Below, in pieces: positions 20,010-21,899 of a stretch of DNA of 21,899 nt. Location: assembly GCA_051453625.1 (NCBI GenBank), contig JBOZIK010000001.1, positions 189,489,383 through 189,511,281 of the forward strand. Direction: 5' to 3'. How positions within the stretch are numbered: position 1 is the stretch's first letter; each line of letters opens with the position of its first letter. Origin of the DNA: Welwitschia mirabilis. Lineage: Eukaryota; Gnetophyta; Gnetopsida; Welwitschiales. The notes beneath the pieces were generated by a model, which worked only from the letters and a program-made list of their open reading frames with translations, was not told where the DNA came from and made no database searches. The position numbers and the translations under genes are program-made.

Positions 20010-20240
20010 AAGTAACCTTAAGAAAATCATTCAGTAAATAAAAGAACTTAATAATGTAGTTTCACTTAAATGTTAAAAGTATAATTTTACTCATACTAGA
20101 AATAAAAAATAAATAACTACTATTCATTGGAAAAATTATAAAGTACATTACATCAAAGGATAAAAGTAAAGTAGGTTAGGTACAGATTTCTCAAAGCTAA
20201 CTTTGAAGCTATCTCATTCCGAAAGGAGGAGTATAGAATG
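20010..20240 (+). pseudogene. Possible chromovirus (gypsy) integrase/chromodomain C-terminus
   Basis: Two short blocks in different frames, IHWKNYKV (20122-20145) and RYRFLKANFEAISFRKEEY (20178-20234), follow the order seen at the end of chromoviral pol: a hydrophobic-x-W-x-x-x-x-V chromodomain strand, then a tail ending just before the polypurine tract. The last codons run straight into a purine tract and a TGTCACA LTR start, as in Tekay/Del elements, which strengthens the reading. A chromodomain would steer integration to marked chromatin. Heavy decay makes this a tentative call. It could be another gypsy lineage. Confidence 0.4.
20221..20238 (+). promoter_or_regulatory. Polypurine tract before an LTR
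   Basis: gaaaggaggagtatagaa is purine-rich and directly precedes TGTCACATTGAC. This is the usual internal/3' LTR junction, where the tract primes plus-strand DNA. Confidence 0.6.
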
Positions 20241-20431
20241 TCACATTGACTTGACACTCTAAATTTTTCACCTATTTTCTATTAGCAAAAAATATTTAAA
20301 AATGAAGGCAGAAGGTCCTTTTTTAAAAAAGTATAAGGTAGAAGTGGTTGAGAGCCCTTAGTTTATAGTGGTAGGCAGGAAGTTACAATAATTGTTATGT
20401 AGTTCTAGGTAGAGTCTTTATCTTTTTATAC

Positions 20432-20550
20432 TAGGTGAAAGCTTCATCATGTAGTAATAAGTACAGTGTTTTAGATTCATCATCCTTTATTATTAGGTGA
20501 AACCTTTACCCTATAGCATTAGTTGAATTCTTCATCATATAGCATTAAGC
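20432..20550 (+). repeat. ~30-bp tandem repeats in U3
   Basis: Units start near 20432, 20462, 20494 and 20523 with the rough pattern taggtgaa(a/c)c(c/t)ttcatcatatagcatta. A weaker fifth unit may precede them near 20404. Confidence 0.7.
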
Positions 20551-20618
20551 GACGACTATTATGATGAGTCCAATATGTGGTCTTTGGAGCTGGATTCCTC
20601 CACCAACTAGTGCTATCA

Positions 20619-20708
20619 CCACATGTCTATAGTTCCATCTCCACATGCCACTACCACATGTCTTCTAATATCAATACCACATGTCTTGCATCTCCATTGC
20701 CACATGCC
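20619..20708 (+). promoter_or_regulatory. Five CCACATG(T/C)C boxes
   Basis: The nine-base box occurs at 20619, 20641, 20654, 20677 and 20700, all in the same orientation and spaced 13-23 bases, ending about 90 bases before the TATA box. CACATG/CATGTG is a core bound by plant bHLH (MYC-type) and NAC factors, so an enhancer role is plausible but inferred. Confidence 0.6.
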
Positions 20709-20798
20709 ACTGTTTAGCTCTAGTTTATTCCATGTACTCCAAAATACTACCAGATTCTAGAAAATGTCATTGGGAAATGCATAAGATTAAGTATGACA

Positions 20799-20807
20799 TA
20801 TAAATAG
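20799..20807 (+). promoter_or_regulatory. TATA box of the chromovirus-like LTR
   Basis: tataaatag lies about 560 bases inside the LTR and downstream of both repeat arrays. Confidence 0.55.
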
Positions 20808-20900
20808 TTGAAGACATATTTTTATGATGAAATTGGTTAAATTAAAATCTTTAATATGATAAATTGGTTAAAATCTACTTTTTTTGAATGTTAATTTTTA

Positions 20901-21090
20901 AATGTTATTACCTCCCCTTAGCAGACTTTTGCTAGACTTTTAGTAAAAAGAATGAGAAAGAAATAATTTAACATGAAAAAATTCTAGATAAAAGTTTTTA
21001 AGTATGTAAATGATACAACCTTTAACATTTTTTTACCAATTTTGGAAAAAAGAGGCATCAAGATTACTAAAATTCTTTTAAACATAGATG
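20901..21090. other. AT-rich boundary region
   Basis: It holds either the R-U5 of the + strand LTR or the beginning of a minus-strand Athila-type 3' LTR, whose expected start is at about 21094. The two cannot be separated by eye. Confidence 0.35.
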
Positions 21091-21780
21091 TTATACCCCC
21101 TAATCAAAACTGAACTTTGTTCTTAGAGTTTTAAGAGATAGAAAAATTTTAATACAAAGTTTGAGAACATGATGAAATATTCTTAGAATGCATTCTTCAT
21201 GAATAATCATTTTATTGAAAAGAAAATTATACAAAGCAATGCAGCTAAGCTATAATGCAAAGAGAAAAAAGAAATGTTAAAATATGTATAAAGTGGAATG
21301 GAATTCTATGAGAAATTACTAAGCAACAAAGTTTTACATATGATTGTTATAGATGAAATGGATAGAAATAAATGAAGGATGAAAAGTAAAGAGGGAGAAT
21401 AGGTAGAAACAAAGAAAAATATAAAAATGAAGATCATAAAAGAAGTGTTAAAATGAGATAGAAAATGAATGAAAACCAAGTTATCATCTACTATTATAAA
21501 AAATCATGTCCTGTCAATGATCTAAGATGATTGTGAGTTATAAACAAAGGTTATGAGAAGAGGAATGAATTAAGTAGGGGAAAACGGATGGCAACACTGG
21601 TGCATACTAGTGACAGTGTTAGTTTTCTATGGTAGATTCTCATGAGTTTGAATAGGTGATGATGCAATGGGTATAAAAGCATAATGGATGAAGTGCTAAA
21701 AGGATAGGAAGGTTTAAGATAAATAATAATTTAGTAAAATTGAAGCCTTTTGATCTTAATAATATTTCATATTAACTTAG
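21091..21780 (-). mobile_element. Second, inverted copy of the Athila-type 3' internal end
   Basis: On the minus strand, about 21091-21250 resembles + strand 13020-13200. Shared landmarks in order are a 'tagctta...acattg' block, 'ttcatga', 'atgttctcaaa', 'aaaact(t/c)taag', 'gttttgattagggg', then '(c/t)at(g/a)(g/a)catct'. The part further in (21250-21600) is pyrimidine-rich like 12740-12840. The shared end is the polypurine tract and first bases of the LTR. So a second element of the same family lies in the opposite direction, with its 3' LTR expected leftward from 21096. No coding remnant of it is in the window. Confidence 0.55.
21593..21620. repeat. Small inverted repeat
   Basis: aacactg (21593-21599) and cagtgtt (21614-21620) are perfect complements. 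Inside, cactggtgcatactagtg (21595-21612) is itself almost palindromic with one mismatched pair. Confidence 0.8.
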
Positions 21781-21899
21781 TGACGCAGTGCGAAAAGTGT
21801 TTAAGAGAAAAACCTTGAAAAAGGAGAGAAATCCGAATAACTTCTATTTCAAAAATTGTTGTCTACAACAGTACATGACGTACTTATTTATAGGACATA
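21781..21899 (-). mobile_element. LTR-like R-U5 with TATA box, running off the window
   Basis: Read on the minus strand, a TATA box (tataaata, 21885-21892) is followed by leader-like sequence with tttctctcc, 'aaggtttttctctt' and 'cactgcgtcac', which has the look of R-U5 in plant LTRs. A loose primer-site match (tattaagatcaaaag, about 21746-21760) follows. It keeps CpG sites. Its relation to the Athila-type copy next to it is unclear. Confidence 0.4.
21885..21892 (-). promoter_or_regulatory. TATA box, minus strand
   Basis: tataaata on the minus strand at the head of the R-U5-like stretch. Confidence 0.45.

Larger units (their letters stand above)
20239..20900 (+). mobile_element. Probable 3' LTR of a chromovirus-like gypsy element
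   Basis: It starts TGTCACATTGACTTGACAC after the polypurine tract. U3 holds about four ~30-bp repeats, five CCACATG(T/C)C boxes and a TATA box at 20799-20807. The right end cannot be fixed: sequence of another element (minus-strand Athila-type) is recognisable by 21091, so the LTR ends somewhere between the TATA box and there. Confidence 0.55.

Noticed and set aside
20232-20262. Short inverted pair around 'tgtcacattgacttgacact' as a terminator or operator
   Set aside because: Its place right after a polypurine tract explains it better as an LTR start.
1-21899. A CRISPR array, tRNA or rRNA gene, or bacterial-type operon
   Set aside because: No regularly spaced repeats with unique spacers, no cloverleaf-like sequence and no rRNA signature were seen. 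The content is plant retrotransposons.

Overview
The window reads as repeat-rich DNA from a flowering plant. It is very AT-rich, contains no recognisable host gene, tRNA, rRNA or CRISPR array, and is built from heavily decayed retrotransposons of kinds found together in angiosperms: an Athila-like Ty3/gypsy element, Ty1/copia elements, a chromovirus-like gypsy 3' end and a plant L1-type LINE. The species cannot be told from the sequence. Family names rest on motifs read by eye, not on a search.

Layout. 1-843: AT-rich DNA with a 100-N gap and a fragment of a copia-type LTR ('LTR-B', + orientation). 844-2036: a SIRE/Maximus-like copia LTR with a GC-richer 75-bp tandem repeat. About 2100-2888: C-terminal gag and aspartic protease of an Athila-like gypsy element. 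2889-8857: about 6 kb that appears inserted into that element, flanked by a 5-bp direct repeat (acatg). The insert carries minus-strand material: an LTR-like stretch ('LTR-A', about 7600-8858), unassigned DNA, a second LTR-B with a PBS-like site, and a copia gag remnant. 8866-11850: the Athila-like polyprotein resumes with reverse transcriptase, RNase H and integrase. 11850-14300: its 3' non-coding region, polypurine tract and a probable 3' LTR. 14300-16426: unassigned. 16427-19570: a LINE (ORF1 with a DUF4283-like stretch, ORF2 with endonuclease and reverse transcriptase). 19571-20238: unassigned, then a chromovirus-like gag-pol end. 20239 to about 20900: its probable LTR, with iterated promoter repeats. 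21091-21899: minus-strand copy of the Athila-type 3' non-coding end, then an LTR-like TATA region running off the window.

All coding remnants are dead. They carry many stops and frameshifts, and several catalytic residues are replaced. Most damage looks like C-to-T or G-to-A change (CAG to TAG, TGG to TAG, CGA to TGA, Asp to Asn, Glu to Lys), as expected of long-methylated DNA. No working system is apparent. The most useful observations are the nested insertion with its flanking repeat, the LTR promoter arrays near 20.4-20.8 kb, a perfect 32-bp tandem duplication in an otherwise decayed element, and two assembly gaps whose flanks duplicate each other.
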